From Trileptium ribeirensis (taxonomy: Eukaryota > Nematoda > Enoplea > Enoplida > Thoracostomopsidae): 64,000 nt of DNA. The notes below the pieces were generated by a model. It did not search any database. It worked only from the letters and a program-made list of their open reading frames with translations, and had not been told where the DNA came from. Shown here piece after piece: positions 1 through 12,488 of the stretch (position 1 is the first letter of the stretch; every line of letters starts with the position of its first letter). The position numbers were made by a program, and so were the translations under genes. The DNA lies in NCBI GenBank assembly GCA_030248225.1, contig JASANE010028639.1:21224-85223 (forward strand). Direction: 5' to 3'.

Positions 1-275
1 AATCTAAAATATGGCAGCTGTCCAACCTGGATATTCAAAATTTGGCGGAAGCGCAAACTTAACGTTATACCTAAATGCAGTGTTACATCATATACAGTAA
101 GCTCGGACTATACAGGCCAGATATCTGACTCCGAGCTCACTGGAGTGCAAAAATTGACAGTGTCACTAAGCTGATCATTATGTCTTCATAGTTGGCTTTC
201 ACTGTTGTAGGACAATATGATAGTGGCTCCTGACTATTGACAAAGCTAAGTCAGCCTGCACGCAATTTAATGTAA

Positions 276-614
276 ATGCCCCATAAAGTGGTCTGCTTTG
301 TTTCCGATGCGGGCGAAAGGCGGCCTCCTGAAGATCCTGGAGTGATCAATAGGAAGATTGATTGTAGGAACCCGGTTGAACTTAATGTTCAAGACTGGAT
401 TCCCTACTTCTCAAAGAACAGACAACATGGTCGTCTCTTTGGCTTAAGGGTGGTTCCTGCAATTCGGGAGCTCATTTGGGCCAAAGGGAACAGTGTAAGA
501 TATGAAATGACTTGCATCCAGTTTTTCGACGCTGAAATCAGAGTTGGCTCGGGACAGGATGGCGCTCTGGATTCCGATTCGGAGGATCGCCCCGCTAGAC
601 CCAGCCACCAATAG
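276..614 (+). pseudogene. ORF1/gag-like remnant of the LINE
   Basis: An open stretch of 112 codons (ATG at 276, stop at 612-614) sits upstream of the endonuclease, where ORF1 of a Jockey-type LINE is expected. It ends in an acidic and Pro/Ser/Arg-rich tail. I see no CCHC zinc knuckle, so the gag identity comes from position only. It could instead be a flanking unrelated ORF. Confidence 0.3.
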
Positions 615-1084
615 TTAATTGATTATGTTGTGGGGCGTTCAGATCGATACAACAAACCCAACTAAAACTAGACTTAGGAAAAGATATGTAGTCCGGCCCT
701 CGGATAAACCTGACAAAACATGAGTGTGGACCGAGTGGTTCGGACTGCTAAATATGACCAGATGACGGCTGGAGCTCTTCATGATGAAGCTCGCCTGACT
801 GCCAGATTATCAGATTAACTGCCAGCATTCTAGGATGGGCAAAATTGAACTAGAAGCGAAAATTAGATTGACATCAGATCCTGTCGTTGCAGTGGTTCCG
901 GAGCCGCTTCTCATGGGGTTGCTCCGGTCAAACTTGAGGGCGTAAAAGATCAGTTTTTCTATAGTGTTAGTCCAAAAACTAAAATTAGAACTGCTATATA
1001 TGCTTCTGAAGAGCTTACTGTAAGTTTTATTAATTAACCAATTTTCAGACGTGATTCTGTTGTAATAAAAGTTTGTTTCAAAAT

Positions 1085-1510
1085 TAATGGCGGAACGCGG
1101 GACCTCTACCTTGCATCCATGTACTTACCCTATGATGTGAGAGAGGGGCTGCCGGGAAAAAGCCTGAAGGATATAACAAGTTTTTTGCGAAATTAAGACA
1201 ATAGAATTGATAATAGGTTGTGGAGCTAATGCTCACAACATGATATGGGGTAGTAGCAACACTAATAGAAGAGGTGAAGAACTGGCGGCCTTTCTCTTGA
1301 CTACCAATCTTTGGATTGTTAATCAGGGCAAAGAGTCGACTTTTTCATTCGCAATAGACGAGAAGTTATTGATTTGACATTAACTAGTACGTTAATTGAA
1401 CAATATATCTGTAGTTGGGAAGTGTTAAAAGACTATTCTGGATCGGACCACAAGTTTATTCGGCACAGAGTGGATGTAACTTCTGTTAAACTGGAAAACC
1501 CTAGTTCAAC
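1085..1510 (+). pseudogene. LINE apurinic endonuclease remnant
   Basis: Conceptual translation in shifting frames shows landmarks of the exonuclease-endonuclease-phosphatase fold of LINE ORF2: LYLASMYLPYD near 1105-1130, then the block GCGANAHNMIWGSSNTNRRG near 1205-1270 (normally GCDANAHH..WGS, with the catalytic Asp-Asn; here D is replaced by G), LWIVNQGKESTF after it, and YSGSDHKFI near 1432-1462 carrying the SDH catalytic motif. Frameshifts and stops separate the blocks. In a live element this enzyme nicks target DNA to prime reverse transcription. This copy cannot. Confidence 0.75.
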
Positions 1511-2282
1511 ATTAGGAAATTAAATTGGAATTCATATAAAAGAAGAGTAGAGAAGATTATAAATGCTGAAGAATGGGTTCAGTGTAATAGTAAAGATGAC
1601 ATTGATATTACTGTGAAGAAATTAACTAGCACCCTTATAACTGCGGCGGAAGAGAAATGTCCGATGAAATCTAATCGGGCGAATTGCAATAGATGGTGTA
1701 ATGGGAAGTTAGCAAGTACTAAGAAAAAAGTCAGGAAACTTTACAGAATGGCTGTTAAATATGGAGACAAAGCAACGTGGAACAAATATAGTATGTTGCC
1801 AAATTAGTATAAGTGCCTGATTAAAAATAGAAAATTAGAAACATGAAGGAAATTCTGTGAATCGATTCACTCGGTTCCAAAAAGTAACAGAATAAACAAA
1901 ATTATGAAAAAGAATAATCGGAATGTGTTGGGGAGGATCAAAGACGGAAATGGATTTTTGTTGATAGCGAAGAAGAGGCTCTGGAAGGAACGATGCGTAC
2001 TCACGTACAGGGTGTGAGGTTGATAATGGAATCAATTTTGTTGAAAGGAATAGGCCTAATAGAACCAGTAGATTCGACGTGTATTTAATAGATAATATGA
2101 TTAATCAAAAGAATGTGACTGAATCACTAAGAAGCTTTGGTGCTCATAAAGCACCGGGTTCGGATATGATTTATCCGATTCTGCTGCAGATTTGCATTGA
2201 GTAGATAATGGATGTTTTGGTAACTATTTACAGATCGTGTCTCCGACTAGGCTATATGTCTTAGTCTTGGAGACAAAGCAAA

Positions 2283-2940
2283 ATGACTTTTATTCCGAAA
2301 CCAAGCAAAGACGACTATACTGACTCTAAGTCGTATCGTCCGATAAGACTTTCGTCATTTCTGTTGAAAGCATTGGCAAAGATTTTAAACAGTTATATAA
2401 GAGATGAAGTTTTAAAGGTGTTCCCCTATATGAAAATCAGCATGCCTATAAACGAGGCAGAAGATTTCGGCTTCTGTTTAGGGCATCTTGGATTGAAAGT
2501 CAAATGAACCTTGGCAAATACTCTGCTGCAGTGTTTCTGGACATATCTGGTGCCTTCGACTGTACTGGGATTTCTTTTATCATTGACAGTCTAGAGAACC
2601 GGTGAATTGCAATGTGTGTCAAGTATTGGCTATCAGAATTGCTTTCAACGAGAAGTATAACAGCTGAATTGGGGGTGGTTAGATGCACTGTAAAAGTTTC
2701 CAGAGGATTTTCCCAAGAAGGCGTGCTATCTCCGCTTCTGTGGAGCTTGGTGGTTGATGAACTTTTGCAAATCACCAACCTTAACAGGGTTATATGTGTG
2801 GGCTACTCTGATGATTTAGTAGTAATGGGGTCTTCAACCTCTCTACAAACTGTTTGTAATACACTCCAGAATGGATTAAATAGGAGTTTCATTGGTGTGA
2901 GAGTAGAGGACTGGCTGTGAATGCAGCAAAAAATAATAGT
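2283..2940 (+). pseudogene. LINE reverse transcriptase remnant
   Basis: At 2283-2420 the frame reads TFIPKPSKDDYTDSKSYRPI followed by LSSFLLKALAKIL, typical of RT blocks 0-2. After a frameshift, 2515-2580 reads AAVFLDISGAFDCT (motif A). From 2612 the frame reads through GFSQEGVLSPLLWSLVVDEL (motif B region) to GYSDDLVV (motif C; the YxDD catalytic pair is kept as YSDD). At least two frame changes and a stop near 2604 break the domain. The order and wording match Jockey-superfamily RT. C-terminal parts after about 2940 are not recognisable. Confidence 0.85.
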
Positions 2941-2970
2941 GTTATTTTCACAAGGAAAAGGAGTATAATT

Positions 2971-4000
2971 GGATACTAGTGAAGCTCGCTTGCGAGCCAG
3001 AATTCGAGTGGTGAGAACAATCCCTTGAAGTCTGTTGTAGAAAGCACACACAAACAAAGCCTACACACAGTACGCAGGTGCAGGATTATATAAACCGTGA
3101 GTGATGAGTCATAGTTACGCCCGCCTCTTTTGATAGCCAACGTATGCAGTGGACAAAACATCATACAACGAGTACAAAAACAATCAACTAACAATTTAAC
3201 AATTCAATAAAACCCTAAATTGACCGTGAAAAGAACGCTAAAGAATTCAAACCGACACTTGAGAAAAATCTCATTTTTAATACCAAGTATGAAACAGAAG
3301 TGTGAGAAATATTTGCCACACAATATTTTTGACACTCGCAATGAGCTTGTTGGCCCAGAAAACCTCATATAAGACACTAAAAGCAACAAAAACACATATT
3401 TAGGTGCATTTCCCACGACTTTTCACAAAATATGAAATTTGGCGCCAACTATAAGCTTATAGACTCCAGATTGGGAAGCGGTTGAACAACTTGTTATATG
3501 TCATTGGAAAGCCCTAGTACAGCTACATGGAATAGGCCTATTAGTTTGCAAATAGCTCTTGTACTTATTGAGAAAAGTCGCAAAGACTGGACGGGGTGCC
3601 CGAAAAATGGGCCAAAATGACATCATTTTGCTCCATAACTTTTCCCACGGCAGAAAACTCAAAAATCGGACGCTGAATAACAAGCTTTTCTGTAATCGAA
3701 ATTAGGACGAATACCAACTCACTGGGGTTTACGAGGATCAGTCCTGTTAGTAAAATGTCAGATAGTATAGTTGTAGCCAGCGTGTGGCGTTCTTTCGTTT
3801 GGCTTTGCAAAATAAATCGTTAACCTTTGAAATACTGAACGTGACATTTTTAGCATGTTTTCACGGATATTGTTTGCTATTACGTAGAGCGATGCATATC
3901 TGTCGTGCTATAAATGCTGGGCTCGCGAATATTTGCTTCGTTAATTTGAACATACATGTTCGATGTTTGAAGACTTAAGGGGGATGTAACCGGGTCCTAG
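2971..4000. other. Gene-poor stretch after the LINE
   Basis: No conserved protein, RNA or repeat is recognisable. The short ORFs on both strands lack motifs and lie in AT-rich low-constraint sequence. The first 200 bases may be 3' untranslated sequence of the LINE, but nothing proves it. Confidence 0.3.
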
Positions 4001-4205
4001 GGGGATACTGTCGATCTCCCAGGGGGGTAAGCCGGTCGACAGATTGGACATCGTCGATGGGCGAGGAAAAGTGTGCGGCGCCTTTGGTATCGCTTATGTA
4101 TTCGGTGCCTGCGGCGCCGTCAGTGGGGAGGGGGTTGATCAGGCGTCCGGGGGGGGGGGGGTGATGGTTGGAACCCAGGAGAGGGGGTGATGCCCCAGCC
4201 CTATG
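4000..4205. repeat. G-rich patch with poly-G run
   Basis: The + strand is abruptly G-rich, with several runs of five or more G and one long poly-G run near 4150-4161, in otherwise AT-rich DNA. ORFs through it on the minus strand are Pro-rich artefacts. It resembles the other GC-skewed patches in the window (5890-6480, 30820-30910, 49795-50065, 54205-54470, 60930-61080). Confidence 0.6.
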
Positions 4206-5490
4206 AGCAAGTATATATGATTTTGAAATTTTTGTTTCTAGACTGAAACAATGCAATACGGAAGCGAAGTATAGATTTGTTTGTTTTATAGTTTTGACAT
4301 CTTTCGAGATGCTTCACGCTGACTATTCGGTTTCCATCGTAAGAAACATATTGCCATGAGTCCTATACCTACATGTGTTTAACAATGCTTAGTTTATAAA
4401 CCATTACAACATGTTTGTACGATGTTGCTGATTACGCAATTTCATTGAGGTCGTCAGTATTGATTTCAACCCTGTCAAAAGCACTATATACATTAACTTA
4501 TCTCGCAAGCAAAAATGAAACGGAGCGAGCATGGTTTCAAGTGGTCGTTTTGTGTAATCACCTGGTAACCGGCTTTGTATCTGAGGTATATACTACACTA
4601 ATACCTCTGTAACCTTGAACTCAATAAAAACCCTTAATGCAGACTTCACACTATAATATCCCCACTGTTTGTTACCTATGTAACCCACACAGTGTCAGGC
4701 ACACCCTCGAAAACAGGGCGTCCAAGCAACCCCATTGATCTTCAAATTTTTAACGGCAGTTAGCTATGTGCAATGTCATTTTCTGACGACATCAACGACA
4801 CTGTTATCTAAAGTTTTATTGGTGGCGTACAGCACATCTACATCATCGTCCCATCATACAAATGGTCTGGATAACAAAGTGGGAGCATACTTTAACACAG
4901 AAGTCGGGTTCGAAGTTAACAGTTAATGCGAAACAAGGAATTTCAGTTTTATTTGTGTAAAATATAGTTTATACCTATATATCCGTTTTGACTTTTCGTT
5001 CATTTTTTGTAGCAATATTATTTTCTTCAAAATTTGAATATTAAACCTGTGCAGCAACAGCATTTGCATTAAAACATATTTTGGAACACTCAGTAAACAT
5101 AAACTTAAATTCTTCAAACCTTGTTCCATGATTTTACATGAATAAACAAACATATGCATTCTACATATTACATCGTAGCATTGTTACCTTGTATTATTCC
5201 TTTTACAAGGTCACGAGATTGACTTCAGATGCAGGGCTAAGTTGGTGTGAAAAAATGATGAATCTGCAATACAACTGGGAATTTGGGATTAGGCTCGGCT
5301 CAGCTCTAGAGCAGAGCCGACTCTGTCTTGATATCTGAAGAACCAAGCCAGGGTTCAAGATATGTTTGAGAGATTGGAGTCTAGTGTATGAAGAAAATCT
5401 GGGTTAGACTTTTGAAGGCTTTATTCTAAAACAACAAACATTTATTATAACAAGTGAAGTTATAGCACAATAGTCTGCCAAAAGCAAGAG
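4206..5490. other. AT-rich stretch, no gene seen
   Basis: I see only short ORFs without motifs. A small self-complementary CTCGGCTCAGCTCTAGAGC cluster near 5290-5330 resembles the GGCTC-rich tract at 41580-42140. Confidence 0.3.
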
Positions 5491-5494
5491 CAGC

Positions 5495-5804
5495 AAAAAA
5501 CACATCGGTTTGGGTCTTAAAAGCATCTATATGGTTTGTTCGACGGTTTGAATGTGTTCTCTCTAAATATTAGGGAGTCGCTAACTTTCATTGTTGGGAG
5601 ACTGAAGGTTGAATTTAGCTTGTTATCGGAAGTGCCGAAACGAGAAGATCAAAAAACACATCGGTTTGGGTCTTAAAAGCAACTATATGGTTTGTTCGAC
5701 GGTTTGAATGTGTTCTCTCTAAATATTAGGGAGTCGCTAACTTTCATTGTTGGGAGACTGAAGGTTGATTTTAGCTTGTTATCGGAAGTGCCGAAACGAG
5801 AAGA
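5495..5804. repeat. 156-bp tandem duplication, two copies
   Basis: Two almost identical units run from 5495 to 5650 and from 5651 to 5804. Landmarks such as CACATCGGTTTGGGTC (5501 and 5657) and GTGCCGAAACGAGAAGA recur 156 bp apart. Only a handful of bases differ, so the duplication is recent. No coding content. Confidence 0.9.
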
Positions 5805-5889
5805 AGACTCGTTCATGAATAGCCGAGTCGGCAAGAACTTTAAAAACATGACCCTTTACCACCAATAATAAATATATACTAAGCTTCTA

Positions 5890-6485
5890 GGCTGTGGTGG
5901 ATCCTGGAATTCACCGGAGAGCGATCCCGTGGTTCGTGTCCACCCCATTCAACCCCTGAGGCGCCGCTTCCCCAGGTACCCTTCATGCGCCGCACACCCC
6001 CAAGTAGCCGCACCCCCTAGGCGCCGCAGCCCCTCCCCCGAAGGCGCTGCAGCCACCATTTCCCTCTCTCACAAGGCCCGCAACCTTCCTTATGCGCCGT
6101 ATCTCTCCGAGGTGCCCCCCCAACGCGCGGCACCCCCGCCCCACTTCGGGGGTGCCGCACTCCCCGTCCGACGTGCCGCACCCCCCACCGAGGCCTCGCG
6201 CTCTCCTAGGGCGTCGTAGGCCACCCCTCGGCGGTACCGTACCTCCCGAGCTATCGCCTGCCGTGAAGAGCCGGTTCCCGGATGCGTCGCAGCCCACGCC
6301 TCCCGAGGCACCACAACCGCCTTCGCCGCTTTACGAGGCGCCTCATACCCCTTATTCGCAGCCTCCCTAGGCGTCGCATCCACCCGAGATTCCGTAGCCC
6401 CCGAAGGAGTCACACCCACCCCGAGTTGCCGCTCCTCCCGAAGTGTCCCGAGGCGCCGCCTCGAGCCGGCCCGCTCTAGCCCTTG
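5890..6485. repeat. C-rich GC island of degenerate short repeats
   Basis: A 600-bp block with strong C skew, built from degenerate phrases such as GAGGCGCCGC and CCGCACCCCC, sits between two AAGCTT sites (5880-5885 and 6490-6495) in AT-rich DNA. Open frames exist on both strands because the block lacks AT-rich stop codons; their Pro/Arg-rich translations look like artefacts, not proteins. Similar smaller patches occur elsewhere, so it is more likely a genomic repeat than contamination. Confidence 0.6.
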
Positions 6486-7555
6486 CTTCTAAGCTTATAA
6501 CTAATATTCGAATTTGCTGAAAAACAAAACCTATGTAGATGGCAAGCTATGTCTCAAGGTATAAAAAATTTATTTAGAAACAGAAATGTGTGGTATATGT
6601 TTCTTTATTTCGTTATCTCGGTAATGAAACAAAAATGAGGTTGCCGTATGAGGGAAACAAAATATTGTGGACTGGCGAGTGCCGATTCTATTTACCGGAG
6701 AATGCACTTGCGGGATATAACGCTGCTTCAAAAATATATCTCCATTCAGTCAAAGCAGTGCTCTTGAAATTTTCCTTAATTTAATGCGCTCCGTTCGTGC
6801 AGTAAATCTTATGCCGCCTAGGACGAAATAATAAAAACAAATAAACAACGATGTCTGTTTTCGATGGAGACCAAACTTTTTTAGTTTTTAAAAAGATATA
6901 TCTCCAAAAGAAAGCAAGCGCCCGCGTTTCAAAAAGTTCCAGAAAAGTTCTTTAAAAATGCATCAGTATTGGCACAAAATATATGATTGGGACACTGAAG
7001 TGTCCCTATAATATAGATGAACATTGACTGTGAAATTTGGATTGTTATGTGTTCGTGTTATATAGCCTTGTACAAACCCACATATTATATACATACTGGG
7101 AACAGATACTATCGAAATGGAATCATTCCATATGTTTTTTCACAAAATTTTTCACCTAAATTCCCAAACTTCCAATCCAATCACTTCCTCCTGCTACGCA
7201 GTCATACCTTGGAGCACACATTTGTCCAACGGTCCTGTTTTATAAGCGCAACCCTTCGACTGAATTAGTGCTTTGATTTATTTTTACATCACACCCATCG
7301 CAATTGTTGAAATTGAGATGAATTAAAAATGTAGTATTGTTTGGCAGATTGAAAAAATAAATTAATATGACTTGAGCAGAATTTTTAGCTTTTGTTTAAT
7401 CCATAGTGACTGACGCTGGTCTCAGTTTTAATTAGTCTCCGTCACAAAAATTTCACTGTGTGCAAAACTCTTCGAAATAGCAATAAAGCAATTAAACAAG
7501 TCCGGTCTCAAACAGTATTTATAGATACTGATAGAATTATGCTGCGGTAAGGTGT
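6486..7555. other. AT-rich stretch, no gene seen
   Basis: The short ORFs here have no recognisable domains. No repeats of note were seen. Confidence 0.3.
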
Positions 7556-7955
7556 AAAAGGACACCCATGTGAAAGTTTTGTCTATCCTGATCGTCTCTG
7601 CCACAATTTATTATATGGAATATTGGACACCATAGTGCTTCACGCAGTATTTTAAGATAGTATACATAGGTAGTGTAGTGTCGGTCATGGTATGGTGTAG
7701 ACTACACCGTTAATTTTTTAGAAAAGTTATATGGTGTCACCTACACCATGCTGTTATTTACACATCTATGTCACGCGTTTGGGCATGGAGTCTGCGACAC
7801 CGTCAGTAAAAACAATTAGTAGATATGGAACCATAGTTGAGTTGATGGTGTCTTATACACTATCTGTTCTGTTATATAGTACAGGTATATACTGTATACC
7901 ATTTGATGGTATGGTGTAGATTATTGGTGGAAAACTTTCACATTGGGGTCCTTTA
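7556..7955. mobile_element. MITE-like element with 25-bp terminal inverted repeats
   Basis: Left end 7556-7580 and right end 7931-7955 are inverted copies of each other, 25 bp with three mismatches; the shared inner core is ATGTGAAAGTTTT. The interior holds further palindromes built on GGTGTAGACTACACC and GGTATGGTGTAG. It has no coding capacity. A second, partial copy of the right end lies in the opposite orientation at 30673-30740, which supports a dispersed element. Target duplications are not clear. Confidence 0.6.
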
Positions 7956-8875
7956 TATCATACACATCACATTGTCATAGAATACAGCGACAATATCGTG
8001 CTCGCAACGCCAGACTAACGTTAGTCCTACCGCAAAATAAAATAATTATAAATTAAACATAATTATAAATTTTGTCGCTTTCTGTGCGTACTTCTATGGC
8101 CGCTCGGGCCAATGTAAGGTCTTAGAGGTAGACGTGGAACGCGTCATAAGTTTTTTTCCATTTGTCGCTAGGCGAGGGTTGAATTCATACGTCCATTGTT
8201 TGGAACGGCGGCCAGTGCCAAAAGTAAACATACGAATATAAACACAAAATTTAAGCGAAGTCACACAAAAACAGCGATTTCTTTTCCGTGGCCTGAAGCA
8301 AGAGATTCTCATCCCAACACATACAACAAACCAGATATTCATAAGTTTAGAAGAATATCAATATAGCCTGGACACCCTTTAGCAGTAATATATATTATAG
8401 AACTTCTCAACAAATTTATTTTCATTAGCCCAGGTTGTTATACAAGAAATCAGATCTAATAAGATATAAGACATTAAAGCTTATAGCCTTTTCGTTGTTT
8501 CAAAATCCATGTGAATCGGACAAGTATGACTGACAACAGCGAAATACATTTAAGGTTTCACAAAATATTTACTTTGAATTAATATATAATAGGAACACAA
8601 GTCAATTGGATGAAGCTTCAAACGAGTAACAATATATCAAAAATCATTTTAGCTCTGAAACCGTGTTAACAAACATGATATTATAATATGATTTTATGTA
8701 TATATTGTCTGGAAACCTTACATTGAATTATATTAATAAATATGATGCGTAACCAATCACAGTTGACATGTGCCTAATCTCAGTGACTAAAGAAAGAAAG
8801 CATATAAACGGATATATATTTAGGTATATTCAGATAGCCTATAACGTTGTTAATAATTGACTGACTAATATTTTA
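7956..8875. other. AT-rich stretch, no gene seen
   Basis: No motif, RNA gene or clear repeat. The short minus-strand ORF at 8094-8342 has no recognisable domain. Confidence 0.3.
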
Positions 8876-9260
8876 TTAACCCTTTAACTGCCTGAGCTAG
8901 TGTATATACTGTGCAATTATTGATAAGTTATATCCCGCGCAGCGGATCGAACCCCGTGTAAAATTACATTTTTAGTTTATAACACTAATTTATAAATCTG
9001 TATCATGCGTACGTTTAAACGTCTTACGAACAGAAGTGGTTCACACTTTCAAACTTTAAACTAAATATTTGATGAAATATTGTGGGTACTGTAGAATGTT
9101 TGATAAGTTATAGCACGCGCCGCGGATCGAACCCCGTATAAAATTACATTTCTTGTTTATAACACTAATTTATAAATCTGTATCAAGCGTACGTTTTACC
9201 GTTTTAAGAACAAAAGTGGATCACAATTTCAAACATTAAACTAAATATTTGATGAAATAT
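8876..9260. repeat. Direct duplication headed by a TTAA-CCCTTT end, with tRNA-like B-box text
   Basis: A TTAA (8876-8879) is followed by CCCTTTAACTGCC, which resembles the left terminus of the TTAA-bounded MITE at 45247-45510. Two direct copies of about 180 bp follow (about 8915-9085 and 9095-9260), each with GCGGATCGAACCCCGT, a tRNA B-box-like phrase, and then TTTATAAATCTGTATCA. This looks like a decayed and duplicated relative of the 45247 element. The matching right terminus was not found. Confidence 0.55.
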
Positions 9261-11457
9261 TAAACTTAAACTTTAAGTAAAACGTTTTGAGCGAATATTA
9301 TTAACTTTTTATTAAAACCCGAGAAAATTTACGAATTGTTATTTATGTTAGATAAACATCTACAATGACAATATGTTGCATGTTTAGCAGTCTCACGAAT
9401 TATTTTAAATTTATATCCAACTTTTATACTTCGTATTACACTGCATTGCTATATCGCAATCCGTTGTAGGAAATAATATTCAGCAAAGATAAAAGCTTAG
9501 TCTCATACAATTGATTTAAAATTAATTTACAGCTTTGTAAAATGTACACCTGATATTAACACTTGAAATTTACATTTAAATTTTGATTTAAAAATTAAAG
9601 ATTTCCGTATAACAACAAGCGTTCCAAAGTACTATTATACCCATGCTGGTTGAACACGATAATCTATTTGAAAACAACTGACTATTCCAGTCAGTCGTAA
9701 GAATAAAAATCTAAATATTACACAAGTTAACTATTTATGCTTTCTGAGCCAGAAACTTTATCCAATGTTATTTACTAAAATAAAGCATCATAATTCGAAG
9801 CTGCAGGGTAAAGCAGCATTTATGTGGTTTGTTTCTCAATTCAATGACCTGTTTCATCACACACGCCACAACCACACACATATTTTCGAGTAGGTGTACC
9901 AATTATTCCGTGAACACAGCATGAAGTAGCAATATATATGTAGCTCTAACTATATCTGTAGATTGAAGCCCTACATACCAAACCAAATGTTTGCATAATG
10001 TGATATATTTTCTGCCGATTTGTATTCCTGCCTAGCAACAACAGTAATATCTGTTTGTAAAACAGTGGAACACTGAATTAATAATCACTGATTTGACTTT
10101 TGTGATACCATAAAAAGTCTTTATATCGCTTTGCCAGAACATTGTACTACAGAGTAAAATTTGACATTTAGCAAATAGATTAAAACATTATAATAAAAAT
10201 GTTCAATTAGATTAAGGTATATATAAACACGTTAATTGTGATAAATATATATATGGCTAAATATAGATGTTATATGGTTGCACGCAGTCATACACACATA
10301 TTAGATATAAGTATAATATTCCTCATATCCATAATTTATAGGTATCTTCATCTCTAAACTAAAACCTCCGATAATATTTTTATTGCAACATGCACGTTGG
10401 GACACTGTTATTCGATTTAATCTGACAGCATATATGGTACATGCCTAATATGTACAGTTAGCAGTGTAATATCACCAGGCTGTATTAACTCAACGCCGTA
10501 TTAACAAGCATAATTATTTATTAATAGTTACAGAAGGCAGAGACAGCTCTTAATTTTTAGTCTCAGATGTTCTCGTCGAATTGCGTGCCAAAAGTTGCGA
10601 CAACTTTCGATGCAAGAATAACAATAAATTTGATTGCGCTGAGGCCACGCTAAATTTTATGTGGCATAAAATGTGTAATTAATTTGTCGTTTGAAATTTG
10701 CCTTAAGTATACATATACAGTAATGGTTAAGTTCCCGATGTTTATGACTCTTTATGAAACGGCAATTGTAATGTATAGACACAGAAATCGCAATGCTCGC
10801 TGCAACGTTTTCCAAACATAATATTCTGAGTTTTAACTGGTGTAAAATACCCGGTGGTCTTACTTACTACGTTTGGCAAATACAAAGAAAAATCATAAAC
10901 AGTTTATTGAAAAGGAAACATAACGAATCTACAGAATGACGGTTACACAGTATACGGCTGACTACGAGGCCAAAAATGACAACTGAGGTGCAAGACCTAA
11001 AATGGACTTGTTTATATAGACAAATAATATTAATTACAAATAAGGAAACAAAAAAGCAATTTCAGAAAATAGGAACCGAGTCCTGACATATTTTCAGATT
11101 GTAAAAAATATTCTTTATGCAGCAACTGATTTTGTACTGCAACAATAGCTATACTTAATTAATTGTAATAATGCAATAACGCAGCACAAACAAATAAATG
11201 CATAACTTTTAAAATTGTAACTTTTAAAATGTAATGCGTTGACATTCAAAATTTAGAAAGTACACGCGGATTTCACTTTATGCCTGCCATGGTTCCGTAC
11301 TTGGAACGGCGGAACTCCAGTCTATAATTCGTTTTCCCGAATAGACGCTATAAAATCAGTTTTCACATAGGAAATTACAACGCAACTCATCAAGAATCTC
11401 GTCCTATCGTTTTTTTGTAATTAATTATAATATTATAGTAACACGTGTATAAAGTTT
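9261..11457. other. Long AT-rich stretch, no gene seen
   Basis: About 2.2 kb without an ORF worth reporting on either strand. Base composition is uniformly AT-rich. I recognise no repeat, RNA gene or domain. Confidence 0.35.
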
Positions 11458-11775
11458 CTGAGAATTGAGGCACAGATTTTGAATCAAAATCAAATCAAAT
11501 AAGACTCTACAATACAAACTTTTAGACAATTGAGGCACAGATTTTGAATCAAAATCAAACCAAATAAGGCTATACAGTACAAACGTTCAGAGAATTGAGG
11601 CACAGATTTTGAATCAAAATCAAACTAAATAAGACTCTACAGTACAAATTTTCAGAGAATTGAGGCACAGATTTTGAATCAAAATCAAACCAAATAAGAC
11701 TCTACAGTACAAACGTTCAGAGAATTGAGGCACATATTTTGAATCAAAATCAAACCAAATAAGACTCTACAATAT
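11458..11775. repeat. 65-bp minisatellite, five copies
   Basis: The phrase ATTGAGGCACA recurs at 11464, 11529, 11594, 11659 and 11724, exactly 65 bp apart. Each unit contains GATTTTGAATCAAAATC, a near-palindrome with 8-bp arms around one central base. Copies differ at a few positions. Non-coding. Confidence 0.95.
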
Positions 11776-12373
11776 GCAAATAGATATTACACCGTTGCAT
11801 ATATTAATATATAATGTTTTTATAATTTTAACTTAATGTCTATTGTATATTATGTTTGCCTCGGAGGTTACTTGCTCTGTTGGCGATATGTAGTATTAAT
11901 GAACCATGAAACAACTCGTAAACAGCTCAGTGTTTAGTGTTGCCCGCATGGAACCAAATAATCTGTTTTTAATTCCTGGCACCCGCTTATGTTTGTCAAA
12001 CATTGCACGATACGCAAATTAGCTCTGCCATTAAAAGATTAATTTTCCTTTTGCCATGGTAGTGGCAGCAAGAAAAATTATTTTATTTTAAATAAAACCA
12101 ATATTATCGTTGCATCACGTTCGTGCATACGCCAAATAACTATCCACACCAATAAAGTTTTTTCCAGCATAAAATGAAGCTTTAATTTTAATTAAACGTA
12201 AACGATCAAATCCATCAAGTAAACTCCGAACAACTTAAAGACGCTTAATTAATTACAATTTGCGACAGCTTGACAGGTTTTCTCCGGCTATATAGTTATG
12301 GCAATTGTAGTACAAAACCGTTGTAGTGCTGCTTACTCATATATTCATTATGATACACTACTAAACGAACGTT
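11776..12373. other. AT-rich stretch, no gene seen
   Basis: I see no coding, RNA or repeat signal that can be supported. Confidence 0.3.
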
Positions 12374-12381
12374 TTGTCGGA

Positions 12382-12488
12382 CCATGCCCTGGGAATTGAA
12401 CACTCATAAGTGTTGACGAAAACAAAGTCCCAAGATCGCGGCGTAACGTTTACAGCGATGACTGACGAAAACTTAACCACCAGGGCAC
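12382..12488 (-). repeat. tRNA-like sequence (SINE head or tRNA pseudogene)
   Basis: Read on the minus strand, the segment starts GTGCCCTGGTGGTTAAGT (A-box-like) and ends GTTCAATTCCCAGGGCAT (B-box-like). The first seven and last seven bases (GTGCCCT and AGGGCAT) can pair fully, like an acceptor stem. At about 107 bp it is too long for an ordinary tRNA, and the anticodon arm is not convincing. A tRNA-derived SINE head or a pseudogene is most likely. Confidence 0.35.

Larger units (their letters stand above)
1..2970 (+). mobile_element. Degenerate Jockey-like LINE (non-LTR retrotransposon)
   Basis: Three protein remnants lie in the order expected of a Jockey-group element and all read on the + strand: an ORF1-like stretch (276-614), an apurinic endonuclease (about 1085-1510) and a reverse transcriptase (about 2283-2940). 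Each is broken by stops and frameshifts, so the copy is dead. The 5' limit is not visible and may lie outside the window. The 3' limit near 2970 is only where RT homology fades; I see no poly-A tail or target-site duplication there. Clade assignment rests on RT wording typical of Jockey-superfamily elements. Confidence 0.8.

Noticed and set aside
5929..6479. Long Pro/Arg-rich ORFs on both strands of the GC island
   Set aside because: Stops are rare because the block lacks A and T. All frames open together and the text is degenerate short repeats, so it is composition and not coding.
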